Shown: positions 18,034-27,000 of the stretch, in pieces
How the letters are laid out: each line of letters starts with the position of its first letter
How positions within the stretch are numbered: position 1 is the first letter of the stretch
DNA from: Fulvivirga lutea
Lineage (GTDB): Bacteria; Bacteroidota; Bacteroidia; Cytophagales; Cyclobacteriaceae
NCBI RefSeq assembly: GCF_017068455.1
Contig: NZ_CP070608.1
Coordinates: 3,391,488 to 3,455,487, forward strand
Direction: 5' to 3'
DNA length: 64,000 nucleotides
Notes under the pieces: model-generated
Told to the model about the DNA's origin: nothing
The model's database searches: none
Seen by the model: only the letters and a program-made list of their open reading frames with translations
Position numbers and translations under genes: made by a program

Positions 18034-18618
18034 CTAATCAAGCCTTTTACCTGATTTATCTATTTTGAACCATTCATCACTTTCCACTCTTTTGTGTTCA
18101 TCGCCATCCAGATAGAACCTTGATTTAAAAGTTACTTCAGCTAGGCCATTCTGAAAGGAACTAGCATATTCATACTTGCAAGGAATAACAATCTCACCTT
18201 TTTCATTGGCATACCCTACAAGACCGTTTCTTTCAACTCGTACTAAACCCTCGCTGTAATAATCAGGGCCATTGTCAAACAAGAATACATCAAACAAAAT
18301 GCTCCCATAACGGTCGATTCCTACTGGTCTTAACACTGAATCTTCTTTATATAAGACATTAGCATAGTATTGTAATGTATCTGTTCCAAAGTATGCAAAG
18401 TCTCCAAATGCTATAGCTGTATCTCCATTTAAACTCACAAAAGCAATGTCTGATCCATATTCTATAAACTCTTCATTTGACACTGCAATTAGGGTTTGTA
18501 ATGAATCTTCAATCTTTATGTTGCTATACTGAAAATTTGCAGTCTCCTTTTCAATATAATTTTTACAAGCAGACGGAATGAGAATAACTATTAATATGTA
18601 TCTGATAATTAAATTCAT
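18034..18618 (-). CDS. WG-repeat lipoprotein
   Basis: Predicted exported lipoprotein of 194 residues, with signal MNLIIRYILIVILIPSAC and lipid-attachment Cys at residue 18. The C-terminal part carries WG/KWG-type repeat sequence (EGLVRVERNGLVGYANEKG, then IVIPCKYEYASSFQNGLAEV), a family common in Bacteroidota surface proteins. It lies alone, opposite to yidD, and is bracketed by 20-nt direct repeats derived from the yidD end (18008-18027 and 18637-18656). That bracketing marks it as the cargo of a small cassette. No enzymatic function is evident. Confidence 0.8.
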   Translation of the reverse strand: MNLIIRYILIVILIPSACKNYIEKETANFQYSNIKIEDSLQTLIAVSNEEFIEYGSDIAFVSLNGDTAIAFGDFAYFGTDTLQYYANVLYKEDSVLRPVGIDRYGSILFDVFLFDNGPDYYSEGLVRVERNGLVGYANEKGEIVIPCKYEYASSFQNGLAEVTFKSRFYLDGDEHKRVESDEWFKIDKSGKRLD

Positions 18619-18636
18619 TTACTTTCGCAGGTTGTA

Positions 18637-18656
18637 GGTGCCGGAGAGGGAAGAGT
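18637..18656 (+). repeat. yidD-tail direct repeat, copy 3
   Basis: GGTGCCGGAGAGGGAAGAGT matches copy 2 at 18008-18027 at 19 of 20 positions and has the same orientation. It lies 18 nt upstream of the WG-lipoprotein start, so copies 2 and 3 bracket that gene exactly, like the two ends of an inserted segment. Confidence 0.8.
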
Positions 18657-18667
18657 CAGAACGACCA

Positions 18668-18772
18668 ACTAAAATGAGTATGCGCCCCTGTTGCTAGAAG
18701 CACCGAAGTTTCTGCTACGCATGGTCATATCAAAAGGCTTAGTTCGCATATTCATTTTAGTGTCTGTTGTGC
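18668..18772. repeat. Left terminus of the AIPR cassette: long imperfect palindrome plus TGTTGTGC
   Basis: ACTAAAATGAGTATGCG (18668-18684) pairs with CGCATATTCATTTTAGT (18745-18761) at 16 of 17 positions across a 60-nt interior. TGTTGTGC follows at 18765-18772, 5 nt before the AIPR stop region. The matching inverted GCACAACA and a second palindrome lie on the far side of the gene (20496-20555). The layout recalls integron attC sites, but the canonical GTTRRRY core is not matched. Confidence 0.6.
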
Positions 18773-18777
18773 ATCGT

Positions 18778-20472
18778 TTATTCATTTTCTTCAATTTTTT
18801 CGGTCAGTTGTTCCGTAACTTCCTTCACAAATTCTTTTCCTTTTGCTACTGAGTTATTTCCACCCATTGCATCGTAAACAATATAAACACATTCAGTTGC
18901 TTCATCTAATATGTCTGTGGTCAGCAACTCTAAGTTCAACCCAGAGAGTTCGCTAGTCTTTGGCTTTAATCTAGCAACAATTCTAAGTGCGGCATACATA
19001 GATACATGAAATTTAATATCTCCAATTTGAGTTCTTGACAAAGTTGGGTTAGCGTAATTCTTCAGATGATCTTCTACTTTCTTATGAAGAGATATGCACT
19101 TAAAATACAACTCAATTGGAATTTGTGTACTGAATATGCTTTCATAATCAGCATTAACCTTGATTAGAGTTGATGGTCTTGCTCTTGCATAGTCAGGTTT
19201 TTGATGTAGAATGCTCATTACAATTTGAGCCAAAAAAGGAATGCTGATTATTTTATTAATAGGGCGACCCTGATTTTTATGATAGTTTTTTCTTCTGTCA
19301 TAATAGTAGGAATGAGCAAATAAATAATCTTCAATATCTCTATGAATAGGATCGGTTGCCCTCAATGAGGCAGGCGGAACACTCGTTTGACTATTGGTTG
19401 CTTTAATAACCTTTAATCTACTCTGTTCCTCATTTGTCTTTACAATTCTCACCAGAACACTTCTCTGATCATTTTCGATCTTATTATCATGATAGTAGTT
19501 GTAGATTTCGAAGGATGATTGCAGTCCATTTACGATTTGAGGGTCTTCAATATGAAGTTTTTTACTTGCGAATGATGCGTTAGTTGCAGTTATTGTTATT
19601 CCATTATTTAACCACCAGAAGTCTTCTTTTAACTTGGATGACAAGGTATCTCGTATTGCGGAATTGACTTCAACATTACCTTGATAATCTCTAATGTTCG
19701 CGTCAAAGAAATACTTAATAAGATTATCATCGTCATCAGTTATAAAATCGAAGTAGTTCTTTAATGGAACTATAGCTACATAACCACCATCTTGAGTTGA
19801 AATTGGGTTATCTGTCAAAGCAATATCCTTGGTTCTTATTTGTTCTCTTCTCGAAAGGTCAATTAGTGATTGTGCAGTTAAAAAATCAAAGTTTACATCT
19901 GCCTTGTCGAAGAGTCCTCTTATCGTTGCTTTCAAATTTTCTATTTTTCTTTCAACGTTAGGATGAACCTCAGTGGCTTTGGCAGCATAGAAGTAATGAA
20001 ATTTTATTACAGGAAACTTGGATGCTAGGTGTAGATACTGATTCCGGAAAATCTCAACATTGATCAGTAAGTCATTATTGTAAACGGTTCTTAATGAATC
20101 AATTGTTTTGGTAAGATCGAAAATATCCGAAGCAGAGGAAACGCACTTTTCAACAGCTGTCTCAGTGAATCCTGAGGTGTTTTTCGATTGGATTAAAAAC
20201 ACATCAATAACAGAATTGCGTTTGCCATCTATTAAGTCCGAGTCTCTTTGGATTAATTCGGAATTGACGAAAGTAAAAATTCCATCGATTCCACCATCAC
20301 CTCCATTATCAACTATTCCTTCAATAATCTCATCATATGACAACTCATAATTTTTCAAGATTTGCTCAGTAACGAAAATCTCAAAGTATTCATCGTCTTT
20401 TAAATCAGGATCATGTTCATTCTTCTGCTGTTCAAGAAGTGTGTTAAGAAGTATTTGTTGATTCGATGACAT
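18778..20472 (-). CDS. AIPR-family abortive-infection phage-resistance protein
   Basis: Members of the AIPR (abortive infection, phage resistance) family are nuclease-like defence proteins. The N-terminal region of this 564-residue protein shows a PD-(D/E)xK-type arrangement: E36 in FVTEQ, D63 in GGDGGIDG and QSK at 95-97 in VFLIQSKN. The middle part has the family blocks FWWLNNGITITATN, IVNGLQSS and VRIVKTNEEQS. It looks full length, stands alone on the minus strand and lies between symmetric palindromic termini. It is stand-alone defence cargo: no restriction, methylase or integrase gene is near. The trigger and target (DNA or RNA) cannot be told from sequence. Confidence 0.85.
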   Translation of the reverse strand: MSSNQQILLNTLLEQQKNEHDPDLKDDEYFEIFVTEQILKNYELSYDEIIEGIVDNGGDGGIDGIFTFVNSELIQRDSDLIDGKRNSVIDVFLIQSKNTSGFTETAVEKCVSSASDIFDLTKTIDSLRTVYNNDLLINVEIFRNQYLHLASKFPVIKFHYFYAAKATEVHPNVERKIENLKATIRGLFDKADVNFDFLTAQSLIDLSRREQIRTKDIALTDNPISTQDGGYVAIVPLKNYFDFITDDDDNLIKYFFDANIRDYQGNVEVNSAIRDTLSSKLKEDFWWLNNGITITATNASFASKKLHIEDPQIVNGLQSSFEIYNYYHDNKIENDQRSVLVRIVKTNEEQSRLKVIKATNSQTSVPPASLRATDPIHRDIEDYLFAHSYYYDRRKNYHKNQGRPINKIISIPFLAQIVMSILHQKPDYARARPSTLIKVNADYESIFSTQIPIELYFKCISLHKKVEDHLKNYANPTLSRTQIGDIKFHVSMYAALRIVARLKPKTSELSGLNLELLTTDILDEATECVYIVYDAMGGNNSVAKGKEFVKEVTEQLTEKIEENE

Positions 20473-20495
20473 GATTTAGTTTTTTAGGTAATGAG

Positions 20496-20555
20496 GCACA
20501 ACAACTGAATATAAACTATAGCACATATTCACTATTAGCTTAGTGGTTTATATTC
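20496..20555. repeat. Right terminus of the AIPR cassette: GCACAACA plus palindrome
   Basis: GCACAACA (20496-20503) is the exact inverse of TGTTGTGC at 18765. Just outside it, GAATATAAAC (20507-20516) pairs with GTTTATATTC (20546-20555). An inner stem CACTA (20530-20534) / TAGTG (20541-20545) abuts the right arm, leaving a 13-nt one-sided bulge. A stem with a one-sided bulge is the kind of feature that gives strand polarity in recombination hairpins. Confidence 0.6.
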
Positions 20556-20632
20556 GCACTATCTGTTAAATATACGCCACTTCTTTATAAGTAAGAAAAA
20601 TATTGAAATAATTATAAAGTTAAGATTCTCAC

Positions 20633-20649
20633 GCCTTCTTACAGAAGGC
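20633..20649. repeat. Hairpin within a dispersed-repeat-like intergenic segment
   Basis: GCCTTCT-TAC-AGAAGGC is a perfect 7-bp hairpin. The surrounding minus-strand sequence (GTCATTCTGAGCCTTCTG and onward to GAATCTTA) resembles 31638-31665 (GTCATCCCGAG and GGGATCTCC) and the GTCATyCyGAG dispersed repeats frequent in Bacteroidota intergenic DNA. The rest of the 255-nt gap shows only the AIPR terminus. Confidence 0.4.
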
Positions 20650-20727
20650 TCAGAATGACGTTACTACGTCTCATTGCAAATGAACTAAGTGAGTAAAGCA
20701 ACCTTTAAGTTGGGGATTCCTGAAAGC

Positions 20728-21192
20728 CTATAGCTCAATGTCTACATCGAGTTGTCTTCCCTCTTCGAAGGCTTTTTTATCCATGCTGGCGCCTAAAACC
20801 ATTCCAATCACCATACCAATCGGTAATCCTATTCCCATTAATCCCATGTTATCCATACTGGTTCCAAAAACCACTCCTAATGGAATGCCGAATACCGTCA
20901 TCCCAAAAGCCAACCAGGTATTTCTATAGTGATTTTTTGGCACCATTTTTAATTCCTTTACCACAGTCTTCATTAAATTCGATTGCGTTTTCCGAATTAA
21001 TTTCCGCAATGATTTACTTTCTGTTTCAGCAGTATTAACTTCTTCAATGCCGCTGTTTATTTTAGCTAGAATTTCATCAGGTATTTCCTTCGACTTCAAA
21101 GCCGTTAAAAACTGATTGAATTGTGTATAAGAACGAACGAACTTTTTATCGTGATCAAGTTCCGGCCTTTTTTTGAGTTCTTTTATTTCCAT
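20728..21192 (-). CDS. Conserved hypothetical protein with a Gly/Met-rich C-terminal membrane hairpin
   Basis: 154 residues. The N-terminal ~95 are charged and helical (KELKKRPELDHDKK, then KSLRKLIRKTQSNL). Two closely spaced hydrophobic Gly-rich segments follow (AFGMTVFGIPLGVVFGTSM and GIGLPIGMVIGMVLGAS), joined by a DNMG loop. The paired Gly-zipper-like segments with near-repeated GTSMD and GASMD ends suggest an internal duplication and a membrane hairpin. It is the last gene of a three-gene run from 23574, 29 nt after the VOC gene. I recognise no family function. Confidence 0.65.
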   Translation of the reverse strand: MEIKELKKRPELDHDKKFVRSYTQFNQFLTALKSKEIPDEILAKINSGIEEVNTAETESKSLRKLIRKTQSNLMKTVVKELKMVPKNHYRNTWLAFGMTVFGIPLGVVFGTSMDNMGLMGIGLPIGMVIGMVLGASMDKKAFEEGRQLDVDIEL

Positions 21193-21221
21193 GGAAGTTG
21201 AAGTTACCCAATACGAATTTA

Positions 21222-21632
21222 TTATCCTCTATATTCGCTAATTTCAAACAAATGACCATCCGGATCGCGGAAGAAGCAACGGGTTTCTGCTCCACGGTCT
21301 AATGGTGGCGTAATAAACTCAGCACCCCTAGCCTTTAAAACTTCGTAAGACTTTCGGCAATCTTTTACCCGAATGGTAAAGGCATGACTTACCTTGTCTT
21401 TATCATCAGGTGGTAGAAAATGCGTATTGGGTTTATCGTCAGTCGGTCCACCGAAAGTTACCAATAACAGCCAATTACCAAGAAATTCCAGCACCAACGA
21501 GTCGCCACCATATTCTCTAAATATGCTCGCTCCCAAAATATCTACATAAAAGGCCTTTGATTTAGCCATGTTGGAAACCACCAAAATGGTGGTTAAAGCG
21601 GAATCTTCGAAGGGGTTATTGTTTAAAAGCAA
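21222..21632 (-). CDS. VOC (glyoxalase/dioxygenase-fold) protein
   Basis: This 136-residue protein has the vicinal-oxygen-chelate fold: two beta-alpha-beta-beta-beta modules starting LTTILVVSNMAKSKAFYVDI and SHAFTIRVKDCRKSYEVL. It ends with the family signature FRDPDGHLFEISEY, whose Glu is a usual metal ligand. The family covers glyoxalases, dioxygenases and drug-binding proteins, so the reaction cannot be named. It begins 4 nt after the 21637-23574 gene ends and is probably co-transcribed with it. Confidence 0.85.
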   Translation of the reverse strand: MLLNNNPFEDSALTTILVVSNMAKSKAFYVDILGASIFREYGGDSLVLEFLGNWLLLVTFGGPTDDKPNTHFLPPDDKDKVSHAFTIRVKDCRKSYEVLKARGAEFITPPLDRGAETRCFFRDPDGHLFEISEYRG

Positions 21633-21636
21633 AGAA

Positions 21637-23574
21637 TTAATTCTTACAGTTATTCAAAATACTCACTGCTCTTTCAATATCTTCAAATCTGGCTGTTTTC
21701 TTCTTTTCGCTTTCAGTCATTTGTTGATAACTAGCACATGAGGATAATAATGCCTCCAATTCTTGCTTATCATTTTTCTTGAAAATAACGTACTTCTGAC
21801 CATTAGAATTATCAATTAAAACGTACTCTTCAAAAAATATTCCTCCCTCATCACTAGCCCCAACTCCCTCTAATGCTTGTTGTGTTGCATAATAGGATTG
21901 ATTTGCCGCCTTTGCGGTTGCTGCTATATCTTGAGAATTATCATATTCATTTTTAGCCGCTTGTCTTGCTGCTTCTTCAGACAAGTCATCCGTGGCACTA
22001 GATACTGCAGAATTAATAACAGCACCACCTAGATTTGATATGCCTTTTCGAACATTTGTAGGAAAAGGGTTCTCATAATAACTGAATTTCTTATCATGCT
22101 CTAAGATTTCAACGTATTGATAATTAGAACCAAAGGCCTTCGCTCTTCTTGGCATGGGTACGAATTTGCGCTCTTTACCATCTATTTTTTGTACATAATA
22201 ATTTATTTTCATTTGATAAGCCTTAAATTGCTCAAGGTCGTTGCCATTTCCAATGAAACTCATTTTGTACTTCGTAGCCGCTATCTTACCTTCTTTTTTT
22301 GTACCATCGGCCATAACAACATAACCAGGCTGTAAATTTTTAGTAGGTTCATTAGAACTATTGGAAGATAACTCCTGGACAAAATCCTTATAGTCAACAA
22401 ACTTGCCATTTACTGGCACGTATTTAGTCACAACTCCGTTTAGATTATGTTCAAAATAATCTACACCACCTTCCTCATCAAATAAGTAGCCAATTGATCC
22501 ATCTGAAGGGAGAAAGAAAACTGCGTCAATGAATCGATATGATTTTACAACATTCGCATCACGGTCAAAGGATATATTTCCAACTAGCTCATCACCATTT
22601 TCAAATACTATTTTGCCAGGCTGCAAATCCTCACTTTTAGACCACTTATTCATAGCAAAGTCGATATCGACTAAATAAATAGAATTAGGCACATATGTTG
22701 AGCCATCTTCAAATTTTATCATGCCTGTATTTTTATATGAAAGAGAGTGTATGTAACTATCGTCCTCACTTATAAAAAATGCCTTACTCGGTTTTTTTTG
22801 ATCTTCAATGGCTATTGAACCCTTAATTATTGCTCCATTTCTCATTGAAACATTACCAGGTTTCATAGGTAAATAACCATTTGATTGTGCACTTTCAGTA
22901 AATGCTGTCCTATAATTTTTAGGAGACACTAACCAATCATCTATATTTAACCATTTTTCTTCACCTATAACAGCTTCATCGATCTCATCTGATTGGTACG
23001 ACACCACATTTAAATCGTCACCCTCAATTAATATTTTACCATAATATTTTAGACCAGCATATGGGCTTTTCCAATAAAGAGTAAATACCCTTCCTTTGAC
23101 CGTCAAACCATTTTTTAATGTCAACTCACCAATGTCGAAGGGGCCAGCATTTAAGTCATCCATGGTATAATAAATACCATATTTCTCAACATCACTCAAT
23201 TGAAAGTTTCGCCATTCTCCACCTTCCTCTTTAATCCAGGGAACATCATATTCCGATGCACCTTCTACATTACTATATTCCGATGCTTTATTCCAATGGT
23301 GCCTTTTTTTAAAAGATCCAGTTAATACTGTCCCATCTTTCAATTCAACAAAACCAGGCAAAGGTTGAGAGTCTTTATAAAACCATTGATCAGCTTTTGA
23401 AATTCCTTGAGAACGTTCTTTATTTTTTATCTTTTCTCCCCATTCATACTTCGCTTGTCCAACTTTCCAAAAGGTAGCATCATATCCATACTTTTTATTT
23501 CTATTGGGTTGAGAATATAGTGGAGCGATTAAAACAAAAGAAAGTAGAATTAGAATTAATTTTTTGTAAATCAT
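21637..23574 (-). CDS. Exported protein with five PG-x-V-x(4)-DG-type repeats, function unknown
   Basis: 645 residues with a Sec signal (MIYKKLILILLSFVLIAPLYSQ). I do not recognise a named family. Five internal repeats of a short strand-turn-strand unit are visible near residues 73-88, 148-163, 239-254, 319-334 and 416-431: PGFVELKDGTVLTGSF, IGELTLKNGLTVKGRV, PGNVSMRNGAIIKGSI, PGKIVFENGDELVGNI and PGYVVMADGTKKEGKI. They are spaced 75-97 residues apart, which suggests a repeated beta domain. The C-terminal quarter is helical and Ala-rich, with two Cys near the end (SSCASYQQM, LNNCKN). It heads a three-gene minus-strand run. Confidence 0.75.
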   Translation of the reverse strand: MIYKKLILILLSFVLIAPLYSQPNRNKKYGYDATFWKVGQAKYEWGEKIKNKERSQGISKADQWFYKDSQPLPGFVELKDGTVLTGSFKKRHHWNKASEYSNVEGASEYDVPWIKEEGGEWRNFQLSDVEKYGIYYTMDDLNAGPFDIGELTLKNGLTVKGRVFTLYWKSPYAGLKYYGKILIEGDDLNVVSYQSDEIDEAVIGEEKWLNIDDWLVSPKNYRTAFTESAQSNGYLPMKPGNVSMRNGAIIKGSIAIEDQKKPSKAFFISEDDSYIHSLSYKNTGMIKFEDGSTYVPNSIYLVDIDFAMNKWSKSEDLQPGKIVFENGDELVGNISFDRDANVVKSYRFIDAVFFLPSDGSIGYLFDEEGGVDYFEHNLNGVVTKYVPVNGKFVDYKDFVQELSSNSSNEPTKNLQPGYVVMADGTKKEGKIAATKYKMSFIGNGNDLEQFKAYQMKINYYVQKIDGKERKFVPMPRRAKAFGSNYQYVEILEHDKKFSYYENPFPTNVRKGISNLGGAVINSAVSSATDDLSEEAARQAAKNEYDNSQDIAATAKAANQSYYATQQALEGVGASDEGGIFFEEYVLIDNSNGQKYVIFKKNDKQELEALLSSCASYQQMTESEKKKTARFEDIERAVSILNNCKN

Positions 23575-24020
23575 TGTTTTAGAGCAGGTTACATTATTAA
23601 TCAGAATAAGATTTTAATAAACATAAAATTTTTTACAAAAAGCATGAACCAGATAAAATTATTTTAATCTTTTATCTAATATTTCTCAATAGTTTTTACC
23701 AATAAGAAATTTAAGAAGTAATCTCAGTTTGTATTCAGCTTCTTAATTTTATCAATACAACTTAACCAATCTAGTACGGATACTCTTCTGAGAATGTGTC
23801 TCTTCATTCAAATTAGCATTGGCCATAAAGCTGCAAAAGACCACTGTCTATTTGCACGAGCTCTTTGGGGTGATCAACGAAAGTTTTCCACTATGTAGGA
23901 TGCAAAATGTCCGGGAGATAATGGCTCTTTATTAAAACTTGTCATCCCAACAATTAAATTAAAGACTAAATAATATCCTATCAACTACGTAAATACCTTA
24001 AGGTATCATTAATTTGTAGA
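23575..24020. other. 446-nt intergenic region, divergent promoters, no gene seen
   Basis: This AT-rich spacer lies between the divergent 23574 and 24021 genes. Both strands are interrupted by frequent stops and no open frame has coding character. Fragments such as the CTTGTCATCCCAAC segment near 23938 recall the dispersed GTCATyC repeats. The only regulatory element I can place is the -7-like box at 24009-24016. No tRNA or structured RNA is recognisable. Confidence 0.5.
24009..24016 (+). promoter_or_regulatory. -7-like element 4 nt before the AsmA gene
   Basis: TTAATTTG (one mismatch to TAnnTTTG), then TAGA, then the ATG. The spacing equals that in front of ribE and lgt, pointing to a leaderless transcript. 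Confidence 0.35.
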
Positions 24021-27000
24021 ATGGCATTCAGCAAAAAGAAATGGATTAAACTCTCGCTAATTCTATTAGCCATTATTGCTACCCTTGGTGTGACTTTAAT
24101 CGCCCTTGCATATTCCCAGCAAGACCGCATTGTGAAGGAAATGGTTTCCCGGCTTAACCACGACTTTGAAGGTCAACTAGAAATTAAAGGCAGCCACATC
24201 TCCCCTTTTGAGAATTTCCCTTATATATCCATCGATCTTGAAGACATTAAAATTTATGAAAGCAAATCAGACACGAGTGAGGTGCTGCTTCATGTAAAAG
24301 ACACCTACGTTGGTTTTGATTTGTGGTCCATTTTAAGTGGCTCGTTTCAGGCTAAAAAAATTAAGTTGGCCGATGGCTATTTAAAGCTTGTGCAGCATCT
24401 GGATGGTTCTTTCAATATTGTAAATGCAATGTCGGCAGAGGAAGATGCTACTACCGAAAGTTCAGAGTCAACGCATCTAGATTTACAGGCCATCGAACTC
24501 GTAAACATTGACCTATTAAAGCTCAATGAAGAAAATAACGTATTAATTGAAGCTTTTATCGAAGAGGCGCAATCCAGCTTTAAAACCACCAAGGAAGCCA
24601 TGGATATTACGCTAGACAGTAAATTTCTGTTTAACCTAATCATTGATAGCGATACCTCATTTTTACATCATAAGCACGTAGCGCTTAAAACAACATTAAA
24701 TCTAAATGCAGAAGAAAATCTATTGAAAATCAGCCCCTCAGAGGTGCTGGTAGAGAACGCCTTATTTCTAATGGAAGGTTCAGTAGATGTAGATGATGAC
24801 ATGAATCTGGATTTACATTTTAGTGGCAATAAACCAAACTTCGATTTATTCCTCGCTTTTGCTCCTGAGGAGCTAAGTCCCGTTTTAAGTCGCTATGAAA
24901 ATGGCGGTAAAATCTATTTTGATGCCACTATTAAAGGCAAATCTATCAATGATTATTCACCCCAGATTAATGTTGATTTTGGTTGTTCTGATGCCTTTGT
25001 TAATAACACTACAGTAAACAAGCAAGTGAATGACCTCTACTTTGAAGGCCATTTTACCAATGGTGAAAAGCGAGACCCAAGTACGATGCAGCTGGTTATT
25101 AAAGATTTTACAGCTAGCCCAGAAACAGGGGTGTTTAGCGGTAATGTCGTGATTAACAATTTTGAATCTCCGGAGTTCGACATTCAGCTTATATCTGAAT
25201 TTGACTTAAACTTCCTGGCAAGGTTCTTAAACATCAACAACCTGGAAGATGTATCGGGTTATGTTTCACTCGAAATGAATTTTCATGATATCATAGACCT
25301 TACCCAGCCAGAAAAGAGTATTGAAAGACTCAATGAATCCTATTTCACCAAGCTAAAAGTGAAAGATCTTAATGTTCAAAGCTCCGTGTATCCATTACCC
25401 GTAAAAAATGTGAACATCAATGCGCAGATGGATGGCCATAAAGCACTTATCGATCAGCTAGACTTTGAAGTGGGTGGTTCTGATGTTGCCATTAAAGCCA
25501 GTGTTTCTGATCTGCCAGCCATTATCCACCACACAAATATTCCTGTAGAAGCTATTTTAGACATAAAGTCCAATCTTCTGGATTTGGAAGAGTTAACAAG
25601 CACCTCTTCAGACACTACGAAAGGTTTTGAAGAGCAGATTAAAGACCTATCGATGCGATTTACTTTTAAGAGTTCGGCCAAGGCTTTTACAGAATCACCT
25701 AATTTACCTTTAGGTGAGTTCTTTGTTGAAAAGCTGCACGCCCAGCTCACTCATTACCCACATGAACTGCATGACTTTAACGCTGATGTGTTCATCGATA
25801 CCGCCAATTTTAGAGTGATTGACTTTACAGGTATGATTGACCAAAGCGATTTTCATTTCAATGGTAAATTAGAGAACTATGACCTGTGGTTTGAAAAAGA
25901 GCCTGTTGGCAATACCAAAGTAGATTTTAACCTGCGCTCTGATTTGCTTCAACTAGATGATTTATTCTCTTATCGTGGCCAAAATCATGTACCTGAAGAT
26001 TACAGACATGAAGAGTTTAGCAACCTGCTTATTCATGGCATTGCATCTTTAGAGTTTGATAAGAAATTGTTAAGTACACAAATAGATGTAGACAAACTAG
26101 AAGCAAAGATGAAGGTGCACCCCATGCGCTTTCAGGAGTTTAAAGGGAGTTTATATTTGGATAGCACTATGCTTAAGGTTACGAATGCAGGTGGCAAATT
26201 GGGCAATTCAGACTTCAATGTAAACTTTACGCACTATAATGCAGATAGCATTTCCAGAATACCAAACGAATTTCACTTAGAAAGTAAGCGGTTAGATTTT
26301 GATCAACTATTTGCCTATACACCACCTCCGGCTACTAAAGAAATGACACCGCAAGATCATGAAGCAGGCTTTAACATATTTGAAGTACCGTTTTCGAATA
26401 TGAACTTCTCTTTGAACATTGGCGACCTTACCTATCATCGTTATCACCTCAATGAATTCAACCTCGAAGGGCGTATGCAGGAAAACCACTACATTTATAT
26501 TGATACCCTAGGTTTAAATGCTGCCGGAGGCTCGATAGGGCTAAATGGCTATTTTAATGGCTCTAATCCGGACGCTATATACTTCAGCCCTACTATTCAG
26601 GTGGAGGACATCAATCTGGATAAATTGCTTTTTAAGTTTGAAAACTTTGGGCAGGATCATTTAGTTTCCGAAAACCTGCATGGCCATATATCCGGAAGTA
26701 TAAAGGGTAAAATTCACATGCATGCGGATATGGTACCCATTATTGATGACTCAGACTTGCACATAGAAATGAATGTGCTGAATGGCAGTATCAATAATTA
26801 CTCAGCATTCGAGGCATTATCCGATTACTTTTCTGATAAGAACTTATCGAATGTGCGTTTTGATACGTTGAAAAACACATTAGACCTTAATCATGGCACG
26901 CTTACCATCCCCAGCATGACTATTAACTCCACACTGGGTTATTTTGAAGTATCTGGCAAGCAGAAGACAGATTTATCAATGGAGTATTATGTTCGTATTC

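Noticed and set aside
18668-20555. Calling the AIPR termini true integron attC sites
   Set aside because: GTTGTGC does not fit the GTTRRRY core, no RYYYAAC partner is placed correctly and no intI is present; only the general hairpin design is similar.
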